DNA of 64,000 nucleotides, taken from assembly GCA_022826505.1 (NCBI GenBank), contig JAJDUQ010000231.1:1-64000 (forward strand). Direction: 5' to 3'. Shown in pieces: positions 45,367 through 54,388 of this stretch. Made by a program: the position numbers and the translations under genes. The notes beneath the pieces were generated by a model. It had not been told where the DNA came from, did no database searches, and saw only the letters and a list, made by a program, of their open reading frames with translations. The stretch comes from Gammaproteobacteria bacterium (lineage in GTDB: Bacteria; Pseudomonadota; Gammaproteobacteria; HK1). The stretch's first letter is position 1, and the number at the start of each line of letters is the position of its first letter.

Positions 45367-47192
45367 CCGCCCTGCTCCAGATTCGGGATCTCCGCATGGA
45401 AGGCCGGCGCCCGTCCGGCGAGTGGATGCCGATCGTCAGCGGCGTCTCGCTCGAAGCCCGCCGCGGCGAGGTGCTCGCCCTCATCGGGGAGTCGGGGGCC
45501 GGGAAGTCGACCATCGCGCTGTCGTCGCTCGCCTATGCCCGTCCGGGCTGCCGGTTCACCGGCGGCGAGGTGCTGTTCGACGGGACCTCGGTGCTCGACC
45601 TCTCGCTCGAGGAGAAACGCGGCATGCGCGGCCGGCGCGTCGCCTACATCGCCCAGTCGGCGGCCGCCGCGTTCAACATCGCGCACACCCTCGAGGATCA
45701 GATTACCGAGGGCCCCTCGGTCCACGCCACGATGTCGCGGGCCGAGGCGGAAGCGCAGATGGCGGATCTGGCCCAGCGCATGCGGCTTCCGGAACCGGAC
45801 CGCATCGGCCGCAAGTACCCGCACCAGGTGAGCGGCGGCCAGCTTCAGCGGCTGCTCGCGGTGATGGCGATGTCGTGCGGACCGGACATGCTCGTGTTCG
45901 ACGAGCCGACCACCGCGATCGACGTCACCACCCAGGTCGAGGTGCTTGCCGCGTTCAAGGACGTGATCCAGCAGTCGGGCGCCGCCGCGCTCTACGTCAC
46001 CCACGATCTCGCGGTCGTCGCGCAGATGGCGGACCGCATCATCGTGCTCTACGGCGGCGAGATCATGGAGCAGGGCGACACCGACCAGATCCTCCACGAG
46101 CCGCAGCACGACTACACCAAACAGCTCATGGCGGCGGTGCGCCCGCCGCCGCGCGCGAGCGCACCCGGAGCCGACCTGGAGTCCAGCCGGCAGCAACCGG
46201 TGCTGTCGCTGCACGGCGTCAACGCGGGGTACGGAGGCGTCAAGGGCGGCAAGCCCGGTGTGCACATTCTCTTCGACGTCGACGTCGACATCCCCCGCGG
46301 ACAGGCGGTCGGAGTGATCGGGGAGTCGGGCTGCGGCAAGTCGACGATGGCGCGCGTCATCTCCGGCCTCACGCCGGCCTTCGAGGGGGAGGTACGGCTC
46401 GACGGCAAGGCGCTCCCCCCCGACGTGAAGCATCGCGACAAGAAGGACCTGCAGCGGGTCCAGCTCGTGCTGCAGATGCCGGACGTCTCGTTCAACCCGA
46501 AGAAGCTCGTGGTGCAGGCGCTCGGCCGGCCGCTCGAGTTCTACCTGGGCATGAACGGCGCGGAACGCGACCGGCGGGTCGGGGAGCTGCTGAACATGGT
46601 GGAGCTGCCGGCCGACTACGCGGGGCGCTACCCGCACGAGCTCTCCGGAGGCGAGAAGCAGCGCGTCAACCTCGCCCGCGCGCTCGCAGCGGAGCCGGAC
46701 GTCATTCTCTGCGACGAGGTGACGTCGGCCCTCGACACCGTGGTCGGCGCCGCGATCATCAAGCTGCTCGAATCCCTGCAGCAACGGCTCGACACCGCTT
46801 TCGTGTTCATCAGCCACGATCTCTCGACGGTGGCCTCGTTCGCGAACCGCATCGTGGTGCTCTATGCGGGCCGGGTCGCCGAGCAGGGTCCGACCCAGCG
46901 CATCCTCTCCCCGCCGCACCACCCGTACACGCGGCTGCTGCTGAACTCGGTGCCGGAGATACGCACCGGCTGGCTGGAGGACCACCGCTCGACCAGGGAA
47001 GCCGAGCAGGCGATGGCAGACGTGGTGAACATCGGCCTGACCGGCTGCCCGTTCCACACCCGCTGCCCCCTGATGATCCCCGGCACCTGCGACGTGGGAA
47101 AACCCCCGGTGCATCGGCTCGAACAGGATCACCGAATCGCCTGTCACCGCGAAGTCGGCGACCTCCTGGAAGAGACGGTCGTCCGCGCCTGA
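45363..47192 (+). CDS. Fused double ABC ATPase of a Dpp/Opp-type importer
   Basis: A 609-residue protein joining DppD and DppF in one chain. Module 1: Walker A GESGAGKST, signature VSGGQLQR and Walker B MLVFDEPTTAID. Module 2: Walker A GESGCGKST, signature LSGGEKQR and Walker B VILCDEVTSALD. The C-terminal oligopeptide-importer domain has cysteines in TGCPFHTRCPLMIPGTC, like the Fe-S-type motif of Opp/Dpp ATPases. It powers the two permeases. The second module from residue about 317 has been duplicated at 49441-50008. Confidence 0.94.
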   Translation: MTALLQIRDLRMEGRRPSGEWMPIVSGVSLEARRGEVLALIGESGAGKSTIALSSLAYARPGCRFTGGEVLFDGTSVLDLSLEEKRGMRGRRVAYIAQSAAAAFNIAHTLEDQITEGPSVHATMSRAEAEAQMADLAQRMRLPEPDRIGRKYPHQVSGGQLQRLLAVMAMSCGPDMLVFDEPTTAIDVTTQVEVLAAFKDVIQQSGAAALYVTHDLAVVAQMADRIIVLYGGEIMEQGDTDQILHEPQHDYTKQLMAAVRPPPRASAPGADLESSRQQPVLSLHGVNAGYGGVKGGKPGVHILFDVDVDIPRGQAVGVIGESGCGKSTMARVISGLTPAFEGEVRLDGKALPPDVKHRDKKDLQRVQLVLQMPDVSFNPKKLVVQALGRPLEFYLGMNGAERDRRVGELLNMVELPADYAGRYPHELSGGEKQRVNLARALAAEPDVILCDEVTSALDTVVGAAIIKLLESLQQRLDTAFVFISHDLSTVASFANRIVVLYAGRVAEQGPTQRILSPPHHPYTRLLLNSVPEIRTGWLEDHRSTREAEQAMADVVNIGLTGCPFHTRCPLMIPGTCDVGKPPVHRLEQDHRIACHREVGDLLEETVVRA

Positions 47193-47432
47193 TTCCCCCG
47201 GCGGCCCGGAAAGCGACCAGCCATCATCTGCGAGTCCGTCCGATTTCCGTGGGACTGGCACCTTCCTGGTTCCTGTCCCGGAGCTTCGATATCTCTCCGG
47301 ATCAGAGTGGACGACCAGTGCGTCATGCGCCGGTCACCCGGTCGCCCGTGACGGACATTCCGCACGAATCCCCGGGCGGCGATCTCGTCCCTGCTCGCCT
47401 TCGCGACGGTCCCCGCCAAGCCATGGACTCCC

Positions 47433-47461
47433 GTGACACCCGTCGCGCCGATTGTTAGTCT
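47433..47461 (+). promoter_or_regulatory. Promoter candidate for the first substrate-binding protein gene
   Basis: GTGACA (47433-47438), a 17-base spacer and TAGTCT (47456-47461). The element and about 20 bases around it (attgttagtctcga) are conserved in the duplicate copy at 50122, while the surrounding leader has diverged. That conservation is the main support for function. Confidence 0.55.
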
Positions 47462-47614
47462 CGATTCGTCAGGCCAGCGCCGGACCCTCCGGCATTGCTC
47501 GTCTCGGCTTGTGGAACCGATTCGCCGCGACGCCCTGCCGAACGCCGGACGCCGATTCACGACCGTCAATGGGCCTGACAACACTCCTCATGCAAGGAAG
47601 GAGGTATTCAAACA

Positions 47615-49213
47615 ATGAACCAGTACATCAAGTACTACCAGAAGGAGTACGAAGCCCGCCGTATCTCCCGACGCGAATTTGCGGGCAGGCTCGGCGCGGC
47701 CGGGGTCGCCGCGACGGCGGCCACCTCCCTGCTCACGGCGTCCGATTCAGTGCTTGCCGATACGCCGGTGAAGGGTGGCCGGATGCGAATCGGCTGGTAT
47801 ACCCACAGCGCCAACGACACGCTCGATACGACCCGCATGCGGACATCACTCGACTACCTGCGGGTGTATCAACTCTCCAGCCAGATCGTGCGTTACACGC
47901 CGAAGGTCACGCTGGAGCCGGATCTCGCCACCGAGTGGGACTCGGACGATCTCAAGACCTGGCGGTTCAAGCTCCGACAAGGTACCGAGTTCCACAACGG
48001 CAAGTCCCTGACCGTCCAGGACTGCATCTACTCCCTGAACCGTCACCGGGGCGAAAATTCCCAGTCGCCCATCAAGCAGTTCATGGACACCATTACGGAG
48101 CTGAAGGCGGACGGCGACTGGCTCGTCGTCGACCTCGAAGCCCCGAACGCCGATTTTCCGATGTACCTCGGGATGTACCAGTCGAACATCGTGCCGGACG
48201 GCTTCGAAGACTTCGACAACCTTGTGGGCACCGGTCCGTTCGTTCTCGACAGCTTCCGGCCCGGGGTCGGCATGCTGGCAAAGAGGAATCCCAACTACCA
48301 CCACGAGGGCTATCCTCACGTCGACGAAGTGGAGAGCTTCGGTATCGGAGACACCGCCGCGCGTGTCAACGCACTCCTCGCAGGCGACATTCACTTCACG
48401 ACTCGTGTCGACCCGAAGTCGATCCCGATTATCGAGGGCGCTCCGAACACGACGATGGCCAATTCACCGTCGAGCCGCCACTTGACGTTCCCGATGGTCT
48501 CCGACCGCCCGCCCGCCGACAACCGTGACTTCCGCCAGGCGATGCGGCTGCTGGTCGACCGCAAGGCGGTTGTCGACAACATTCAGAAGGGCTACGGAAT
48601 GATGGGCAACGACATTCCCATCTCCCCCGCCGATCTGTACTACTGCCCGGAGATTCCACAGCGCGACATCGACCTCGACAAGGCGAAGTTCCATTTGAAG
48701 AAGGCGGGGATGGACGGCGGCACGATCGATCTCCGTACCTCCGAGTCGGCAGGCGGCGTGCAGTCGATCGACATCGCGCTCATGATGAAGGAGAACGCCG
48801 CGAAGATCGGCTTCAACATCAACTTCATCCGCGAACCTGCGGATGGCTACTGGTCGAAAGTATGGTTGAACCCCAGCTTCCCCTTCATCGGCTCGAACTG
48901 GTTTCCACGTGTCACCGCGGATATACGTTTCTCGAGCACCTACATTTCCGGAGTCGATTGGAACGAGGCATTCTGGTCGAATGAGAGATTCGACAAGCTC
49001 GTCAAGATGGCGAGAGGCGTCAAGGACGGTCCGGAACGCAGGGAGATCTACTGCGAGGCGCAGCAGATCATGTGGGACGAGGGCGGCTCGATCATCCCGC
49101 TGTTTACCGATTGGCTCGATGCACGCTCCACGAAGCTCGGCGGCCACCGCAAGCACCCGGTCGGCGAGGGCGACGACCACCGCATCCACGAGTGGGGATA
49201 CCTGATGTCCTGA
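47615..49213 (+). CDS. ABC transporter substrate-binding protein (family 5), copy 1
   Basis: A 532-residue DppA/OppA-type binding protein. The N-terminus has a twin-arginine-like signal (SRREFAGRLGAAGVAATAA) followed by TPVKGGRMRIGWYTHSANDTLD. Family motifs such as WRFKLRQGTEFHNGKSLTVQD and the VGTGPFVLD region are clear. AAGGAGG precedes the ATG. It delivers ligand to the permease operon upstream, with its own promoter and terminator. A paralogue of about the same length lies 2.7 kb downstream. The ligand is unknown: a peptide, opine or modified amino acid. Confidence 0.93.
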   Translation: MNQYIKYYQKEYEARRISRREFAGRLGAAGVAATAATSLLTASDSVLADTPVKGGRMRIGWYTHSANDTLDTTRMRTSLDYLRVYQLSSQIVRYTPKVTLEPDLATEWDSDDLKTWRFKLRQGTEFHNGKSLTVQDCIYSLNRHRGENSQSPIKQFMDTITELKADGDWLVVDLEAPNADFPMYLGMYQSNIVPDGFEDFDNLVGTGPFVLDSFRPGVGMLAKRNPNYHHEGYPHVDEVESFGIGDTAARVNALLAGDIHFTTRVDPKSIPIIEGAPNTTMANSPSSRHLTFPMVSDRPPADNRDFRQAMRLLVDRKAVVDNIQKGYGMMGNDIPISPADLYYCPEIPQRDIDLDKAKFHLKKAGMDGGTIDLRTSESAGGVQSIDIALMMKENAAKIGFNINFIREPADGYWSKVWLNPSFPFIGSNWFPRVTADIRFSSTYISGVDWNEAFWSNERFDKLVKMARGVKDGPERREIYCEAQQIMWDEGGSIIPLFTDWLDARSTKLGGHRKHPVGEGDDHRIHEWGYLMS

Positions 49214-49239
49214 TTCGCGGCCGCACGGCCGCATTCTCG

Positions 49240-49270
49240 AGGGCCGTCGCTGACGCGACGGCCCTTTTTT
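49240..49270 (+). terminator. Rho-independent terminator after binding protein copy 1
   Basis: agggccgtcgc and gcgacggccct form a perfect 11-bp stem with a short loop, followed by a run of six T. It starts 26 bases after the stop codon. The same structure follows copy 2. Confidence 0.9.
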
Positions 49271-49277
49271 CTGCGCG

Positions 49278-49440
49278 CTACCCGATGACGGGCTCGCGCA
49301 ACGCCACCGGCACCCCACCTCGTATGAACACGCGCGGGATTTCGGGGCTGAGGTGGTTCATCAGGCTGTACACCATCCAGCCCGCCGCTTCGGCCATCGC
49401 CCGCAGGGAATTGGCGCCCTCGCGCGCGAACACCTCTCCC
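49278..49440 (-). pseudogene. C-terminal remnant of an alanine-racemase-like gene
   Basis: The minus-strand frame reads EVFAREGANSLRAMAEAAGW, then MVYSLMNHLSPEIPRVF and RGGVPVALREPVIG. This matches the last 53 residues of the intact gene at 52224-53444 (VFGRDGQNSLRAMAAAAGW...). It ends abruptly at 49437 against the duplicated ATPase segment. It is the left-over half of the tandem duplication and cannot be expressed as a protein. Confidence 0.9.
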
Positions 49441-50008
49441 GGTGATCGGAGAATCCGGCTGCGGCAAGTCGACCATGGCGCGCGTCATCTCCGGACTCAC
49501 GCCCGCGTTCGAGGGCGAGGTCAGGCTCGACGGAAAGGCGCTTTCTCCCAACGTGAAGCATCGCGACAAGAAGGACAAGCTGCTGGAGCCGCTGCAGGAG
49601 CGGCTCGACACCGCGTTCGTGTTCATCAGCCACGACCTTTCGACGGTAGCGTCGTTCGCGAATCGCATCGTGGTGCTCTATGCGGGCCGGGTCGCCGAGC
49701 AGGGTCCGACCCAGCGCATCCTCTCCCCGCCGCACCACCCGTACACGCGGCTGCTGCTGAACTCGGTGCCGGAGATGCGCACCGGCTGGCTGGAGGACCA
49801 TCGCTCGACCAGGGAAGCCGAGCAGGCGATGGCAGACGTGGTGAACATCGGCCTGACCGGCTGTCCGTTCCACACCCGCTGTCCGCTCATGATCCCGGGC
49901 ACCTGCGACGTGGAGAAGCCACCGGTGCATCGGCTGGAGCAGGATCACCGAATCGCCTGCCACCGCGACATCGGCGACCTTCTGGAAGCACCGGTCCTCG
50001 ACGCCTGA
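49441..50008 (+). pseudogene. Truncated, internally deleted duplicate of the ABC ATPase second module
   Basis: The frame starts at VIGESGCGKSTMARVISG, corresponding to residue about 317 of the full ATPase. After HRDKKD, an in-frame deletion of about 104 codons removes the Q-loop, LSGGE signature and Walker B, joining directly to KLLEPLQERLDTAFVFISHD. The frame then runs to the normal C-terminus. Without signature and Walker B it cannot hydrolyse ATP as an ABC protein. No start codon or ribosome site is positioned for it. Confidence 0.88.
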
Positions 50009-50121
50009 TTCCCCGACGGCGCTCGGAGTTCGGGGCGTCCGGCCGCGGCTCGGAAGGAAGGTCGTTTCTTCGGGAGCCGGCCGGCGTGAACCGATGCCGA
50101 CCGGGGTACGTACCGCGATTC

Positions 50122-50150
50122 GTGACACCCGCCGCTTCGATTGTTAGTCT
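50122..50150 (+). promoter_or_regulatory. Promoter candidate for the second substrate-binding protein gene
   Basis: GTGACA (50122-50127), a 17-base spacer and TAGTCT (50145-50150), matching the element before copy 1. It lies about 155 bases upstream of the gene, so a leader transcript is expected. Confidence 0.55.
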
Positions 50151-50304
50151 CGACTCGTCAGGCCGGTGCCTGGGACCTCCAGTACTCCCCGTTTCGGCTT
50201 GGGAGGTGCTGCGTCGAGGGGTCCCGCCCAACACCTGAGCACCTGCTGGTGGACTTCAATCGGCCTGATCCAACTCCTCAGACAAGGAAGGAGGGATTCC
50301 AACG

Positions 50305-51912
50305 ATGAACCAATACATCAAGTACTACCAGAATGAATACGAAGCCCGCCGCATCTCCCGTCGTGAATTTGCCGGCAGACTCGGTGCCGCCGGGGTCGCC
50401 GCGACGGCCGCCACATCCCTGCTCACCGCGTCCGACTCGGTGCTCGCCGACACGCCGGTGAAGGGTGGTCGGATGCGAGTCGGCTGGTACACCCACAGCG
50501 CGAACGACACCCTGAACCCGAACCGACTGACCACGTCGCTCGACTTCATGCGGGCGTATCAGGTCTGCAGCCCGATCGTGCGCTACTCGACGAAGATCAC
50601 GGCAGAGCCGGATCTCGCGGAGGAGTGGAACGCATCGGACGACCTGAAAACGTGGCGGTTCAAGATCCGCAAGGGCGTCGAGTTCCACAACGGCAAGTCG
50701 CTGACGATCCAGGACTGCATCTACACCCTGAACCGCCACCGCGGCCCCGACTCCGACTCCATCATCAAGGCGTGGCTGGACACCATCGCGGACATGAAGG
50801 CGGACGGCGACTGGCTCGTCATCGATCTCAAGGCCCCGAACGCCGACTTCCCGATGTATCTCGGCGACATGCACGCGGTCGTGGTTCCCGACGGATTCGA
50901 GGATTTCGACAACCTCGTGGGCACGGGACCCTTCATGCTCGCCGCCGGAGACTTCCGGCCCGGGGTCGGCATGCTCGCGAAGAAGAACCCGAATTACCAC
51001 CACGAGGGCTATCCCCACGTCGACGAGGTGGAGAGCTTCGGCATCGGCGACACCGCGGCGCGCGTCAACGCGCTGCTCGCCGGCGACATCCACATCACGG
51101 TGCGCGTCGATCCGAAGTCGATCCCGATCATCGAGGGTGCGCCGAACACCGCGATGGCGAACTCGCCGTCGAGCCGCCACCTGACGTTTCCGATGGTCTC
51201 CGACCGCCCGCCCACCGACAACCGCGACTTCCGCCAGGCGATGCGGCTGCTGCTCGACCGCCAGGCGGTGCTCGACAACATCCAGAAGGGCTACGGGCTC
51301 ATCGGCAACGACACCCCGATCTCCTCGCTGGATCCCTACTTCTGCCCCGAGATCCCGCAACGCGACATCGACCTCGACAAGGCGAAGTTCCACCTGAAGA
51401 AGGCGGGGATGGACGGCGGCTCGATCAATCTGCACACATCCGAGGCGGCCGGCGGCGTGCAGTCGATCGACATGGCGCTCATGATGAAGGAGAACGCCGC
51501 GAAGATCGGCTTCGACATCAACTTCATCCGGGAGCCGACCGACGGCTATTGGTCGAACATCTGGCTCAAGCGCGACTACCCCATCGTCGGCTGCAACTGG
51601 ATGCCGCGTCCCACCGCGGACCTGCGTTTCTCGCTCGTCTACATCTCGGAGGCGAAGTGGAACGATGCATTCTGGAAGCACGAGAAGTTCGACAAGCTCA
51701 TCGAGCTCGCGAGAGGCACCAAGGACGGCCCGGAGCGCAAGGAGATCTACTGCGAAGCGCAGCAGATCATGTGGGACGAGGGCGGAACCATCATCCCGCT
51801 GTTCACCCACTGGCTCGATGCGCGGTCCACCAACCTCGGCGGCCATCGCAAGCACCCGGTCGGCGAGGGCGACGGATTCCGCATCCACGAGTGGGGGTAC
51901 CTGATGTCCTGA
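50305..51912 (+). CDS. ABC transporter substrate-binding protein (family 5), copy 2
   Basis: A 535-residue paralogue of the preceding binding protein, with the same twin-arginine-like signal (SRREFAGRLGAAGVAATAA) and mostly the same residues. Differences are concentrated in ligand-facing loops: for example NRLTTSLDFMRAYQVCSPIV in place of TRMRTSLDYLRVYQLSSQIV, and NWMPRPTADLRFSLVYISEA in place of NWFPRVTADIRFSSTYISGV. This suggests a shifted ligand range served by the same permease. GGAAGGAGGG precedes the ATG. Confidence 0.93.
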   Translation: MNQYIKYYQNEYEARRISRREFAGRLGAAGVAATAATSLLTASDSVLADTPVKGGRMRVGWYTHSANDTLNPNRLTTSLDFMRAYQVCSPIVRYSTKITAEPDLAEEWNASDDLKTWRFKIRKGVEFHNGKSLTIQDCIYTLNRHRGPDSDSIIKAWLDTIADMKADGDWLVIDLKAPNADFPMYLGDMHAVVVPDGFEDFDNLVGTGPFMLAAGDFRPGVGMLAKKNPNYHHEGYPHVDEVESFGIGDTAARVNALLAGDIHITVRVDPKSIPIIEGAPNTAMANSPSSRHLTFPMVSDRPPTDNRDFRQAMRLLLDRQAVLDNIQKGYGLIGNDTPISSLDPYFCPEIPQRDIDLDKAKFHLKKAGMDGGSINLHTSEAAGGVQSIDMALMMKENAAKIGFDINFIREPTDGYWSNIWLKRDYPIVGCNWMPRPTADLRFSLVYISEAKWNDAFWKHEKFDKLIELARGTKDGPERKEIYCEAQQIMWDEGGTIIPLFTHWLDARSTNLGGHRKHPVGEGDGFRIHEWGYLMS

Positions 51913-51938
51913 TCCGTGACCGGATTGCAGTGTCCTTC

Positions 51939-51969
51939 AGGGCCGTCGCACCCGCGACGGCCCTTTTTT
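51939..51969 (+). terminator. Rho-independent terminator after binding protein copy 2
   Basis: Same 11-bp stem as after copy 1 (agggccgtcgc / gcgacggccct), with loop accc, followed by six T. Confidence 0.9.
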
Positions 51970-52223
51970 CGTGATGCGGGCGGGGGGACACGCCGCCGCC
52001 GAAGAGGTGACGCCTCGGCATCGGCGTCCGGGAAGGCGTCAAGCGCTCGGGCCGGCACCGGCTATGACCGTGGAATGGCCGGTGGGCGTTCCGGTCGGAT
52101 TCGCGCGGGACTCGTCGACGTGACGCGGGCGTCGCCGGCGGGAGAGTCGGCCAGACGGCGTCAATCGGCGATGCCCCTTCGTCCGGACGATCGATTCGCG
52201 CTGCGCCTGCCGCCGGCGGCTCT
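51970..52223. other. Intergenic region between convergent genes
   Basis: 254 bp, GC-rich, no recognised gene. It is longer than the equivalent spacer in unit 1, which has only a few bases between terminator and racemase remnant, so sequence was gained here or lost there. Confidence 0.4.
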
Positions 52224-53444
52224 CTATGCGATACCAGGCTCGCGCAACGCCACCGGCACCCCGCCTCGACAGCACACCCGCGGGATGTCGGGGCTCAAAT
52301 GGTTCATCAGGCTGTAGACCATCCAGCCGGCCGCGGCGGCCATGGCACGCAGGGAGTTCTGGCCATCGCGCCCGAACACCTCGACCACGTCGCCCGCGGC
52401 GGCATCCGTCCCGGTGAGGTCGAGTAGGGCATGGTTGAGGGCGACGGTTCCGACACCGGGCATGATGCGGCCACCGACCCCGTAGCGGGCCTTGTTCGCC
52501 AGCTCGCGGGGCAGAGCGTCGCGAAATCCGATGTGCAGGGTCCCGATCCGCATCGGGGCAGGCGCGGTGAAGGTGCCGAAATAGGTGACGGAGTCTCCCT
52601 TCACAACTTCCTTGACGTACTCGATCCGCGCCTTCATGGAGAGCACCTGACGCAGCTCCAGTCCGGCATCCGTGTCTCCGTCGAACGGGTGGACCCCGTA
52701 GAGGCACATCGCCGGGCGCACCATGTCGAGCCAGGCGCTCGGGTCGTGGAAGATGGCATTGGTGCTGGCCATGGTGCGGATCGGGATCTCGACGCCGCGC
52801 CGCTCGACCTCCGCGCAGACCGACTCGAATCGTTCGAGCATCTCGCGGTCGCGGTCCGGATGCTGCATGAAGCTCGAGAACACGCCGGCGACCCGAACGT
52901 TCGGCATCCGCGCGATTCGCTCGATGAGGTCGGGTGCGAGTTCGTGGTGCACACCGACCCGTCGCAATCCGGTATCGACCTTCACGAACACCTGTGCGAC
53001 TCGGCCCTGCCGGCGTCCCGCCGCATCGAGCCGCAACGCCGCCTCCTCGGTGAACACCGCCATCGTCAATCCCTGCTCGACGACGCGATCGCACTGCTCG
53101 CCGGTGAAGAGCACGTCCATCACCAGGACCTCGCACTCGATCCCGGACGCGCGCAACCGCTCGGCCTCGAGGAGCTTCGCGACCATCACCCACCGGATAC
53201 CCTCGCCGACCAGATGCGCGGTGATCGGAACGAGCCCGTGGCCATAGGCGTCGTTCTTCACCACCGGCATGACTTCCACTTCGGTTCCGACCCGTTCCCG
53301 GATGCGTGCGAGATTGAAGCTGAGGTGGTCGAGATCGAGCTCGATCCACGACGAGAATTCGTCCAGCCTGCGCGTGATCTCCGCAGCGCTCGGCTGGGAG
53401 CGAAACCACGGGTGGGATTCGGACATCGGCGTTGATCCGTTCAT
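52224..53444 (-). CDS. Alanine-racemase-like fold-type III PLP protein
   Basis: A 406-residue PLP protein of the alanine racemase family. The PLP lysine is in MPVVKNDAYGHGL. The TIM barrel includes VFVKVDTGLRRVGV and TMASTNAIFHDP, and a C-terminal beta domain follows. The segment that in alanine racemases reads GY(G/A)DG(Y/W)PR, carrying the catalytic tyrosine, is IGFRDALPR here. The later GRxSMD motif is replaced by GRIMPGVGTVAL. The enzyme is therefore probably not a standard alanine racemase. The start is the ATG at 53444; ATG 53426 is an alternative. Its end was duplicated at 49278. Confidence 0.82.
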   Translation of the reverse strand: MNGSTPMSESHPWFRSQPSAAEITRRLDEFSSWIELDLDHLSFNLARIRERVGTEVEVMPVVKNDAYGHGLVPITAHLVGEGIRWVMVAKLLEAERLRASGIECEVLVMDVLFTGEQCDRVVEQGLTMAVFTEEAALRLDAAGRRQGRVAQVFVKVDTGLRRVGVHHELAPDLIERIARMPNVRVAGVFSSFMQHPDRDREMLERFESVCAEVERRGVEIPIRTMASTNAIFHDPSAWLDMVRPAMCLYGVHPFDGDTDAGLELRQVLSMKARIEYVKEVVKGDSVTYFGTFTAPAPMRIGTLHIGFRDALPRELANKARYGVGGRIMPGVGTVALNHALLDLTGTDAAAGDVVEVFGRDGQNSLRAMAAAAGWMVYSLMNHLSPDIPRVCCRGGVPVALREPGIA

Positions 53445-53569
53445 GTCGGGCGAGCAGACTGAGCATATCCGTATCGGGTTTCTCGGGCGACTCGGGTGGT
53501 TTCCACCGGCAGGGTCATTGCGGTCCCGTGCAGTCCCGGGCTTCGTCCCAAATCTCCGACGGAGGAACC

Positions 53570-54388
53570 TTGAACACTGGCCGGCATTTGCTCCAGGCAC
53601 TGCGCACGTTCACCGCCCTGCTGCTGGTGGGAATGCTTGCCGCGGCCACGGCGGGCGTGTATCGCGTGACCTGCAAGGGCATCTTCAAGCTGTCCTCCGA
53701 CACCACCAGCAATTCGTGTTCCGAAAGCGGCAAGCTCGACGACACGAACGGCCGATTCCTGCCCAGCTTCTCCGAGGCGCATGCGGATCTCGGGCGCGGC
53801 GTGCTCTCCGCCACCGCGGGCGGCGGCGCGATCCGGGACGTCGGATACGACGGGCGCCAGGCAACGTCCGTGATTATCGAACGATTCCGGCTGAACGGCT
53901 CCTGGACGGGCGCGATGCCCGTCGAAATTGTCATGAAGCTTCGCTATCGATTCGAAGGCGATGGTGAGTCGAGGCTCGGAGTGCTGCTGAGAAGCTCCTC
54001 CGCCCGGGCGGTTCGGGGCGAGCACCAGGCCGGGATGTGGATGCGTTACACCGGACTCGGCGGTGCGGTGGTGCTCGCGGAAAACACACGAGGCCGTTTC
54101 GAGCAACCCGCCGACGGCAGCATCGCGAGTCGAACGACCATCGAGCTGAAGGTCATCCAGCGAATCGACGCGGCGACCCCCAATCTCGAAGTCCGCGCCG
54201 ATCTCGCGGCGTACGCGATGCCGAACCTGGGACTGTTCGAGGAATCCCTCACGTCGCTGGTTGACGCCAAAGGCGAAATCGAGCTTGCCGCACCCTGCCC
54301 TTTTCGCATCGAAGCTCCCTCGGCCATGATCGCCTGGAACGCGAGAACCGACATCAGGAATTTGCGCGATCCGGGCTTTCGGTGCTGA
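53570..54388 (+). CDS. Secreted hypothetical protein
   Basis: A 272-residue protein starting at a TTG at 53570, six bases after GGAGGAACC, which decides the start. Residues 9-30 form a signal peptide (LRTFTALLLVGMLAAATAG). The mature part looks beta-rich (RFRLNGSWTGAMPVEIVMKLRYRFEG; MWMRYTGLGGAVVLAEN), with cysteines near both ends (CKGIFKLSSDTTSNSC and FRC). No family is recognised. It is divergent from the racemase-like gene by about 125 bp. Confidence 0.6.
   Translation: MNTGRHLLQALRTFTALLLVGMLAAATAGVYRVTCKGIFKLSSDTTSNSCSESGKLDDTNGRFLPSFSEAHADLGRGVLSATAGGGAIRDVGYDGRQATSVIIERFRLNGSWTGAMPVEIVMKLRYRFEGDGESRLGVLLRSSSARAVRGEHQAGMWMRYTGLGGAVVLAENTRGRFEQPADGSIASRTTIELKVIQRIDAATPNLEVRADLAAYAMPNLGLFEESLTSLVDAKGEIELAAPCPFRIEAPSAMIAWNARTDIRNLRDPGFRC

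Larger units (their letters stand above)
46313..49437 (+). repeat. Tandem segmental duplication, unit 1
   Basis: Contains the 3' half of the double ATPase gene, the first substrate-binding protein gene, its terminator and the 3' end of an alanine-racemase-like gene on the minus strand. It pairs with unit 2 (49441-52382), in the same order. Identity varies from about 89% (Walker A region, binding protein) to near 98% in the ATPase tail, judged by eye. Confidence 0.8.
49441..52382 (+). repeat. Tandem segmental duplication, unit 2
   Basis: Contains the deleted ATPase copy, the second binding protein gene with promoter and terminator, and the 3' end of the intact racemase-like gene. The junction with unit 1 lies at 49437-49441, where racemase sequence changes to ATPase sequence within a few bases. 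Confidence 0.8.

Noticed and set aside
45129-47261. 710-residue minus-strand frame opposite the ATPase gene
   Set aside because: Antisense shadow of the double ABC ATPase gene.
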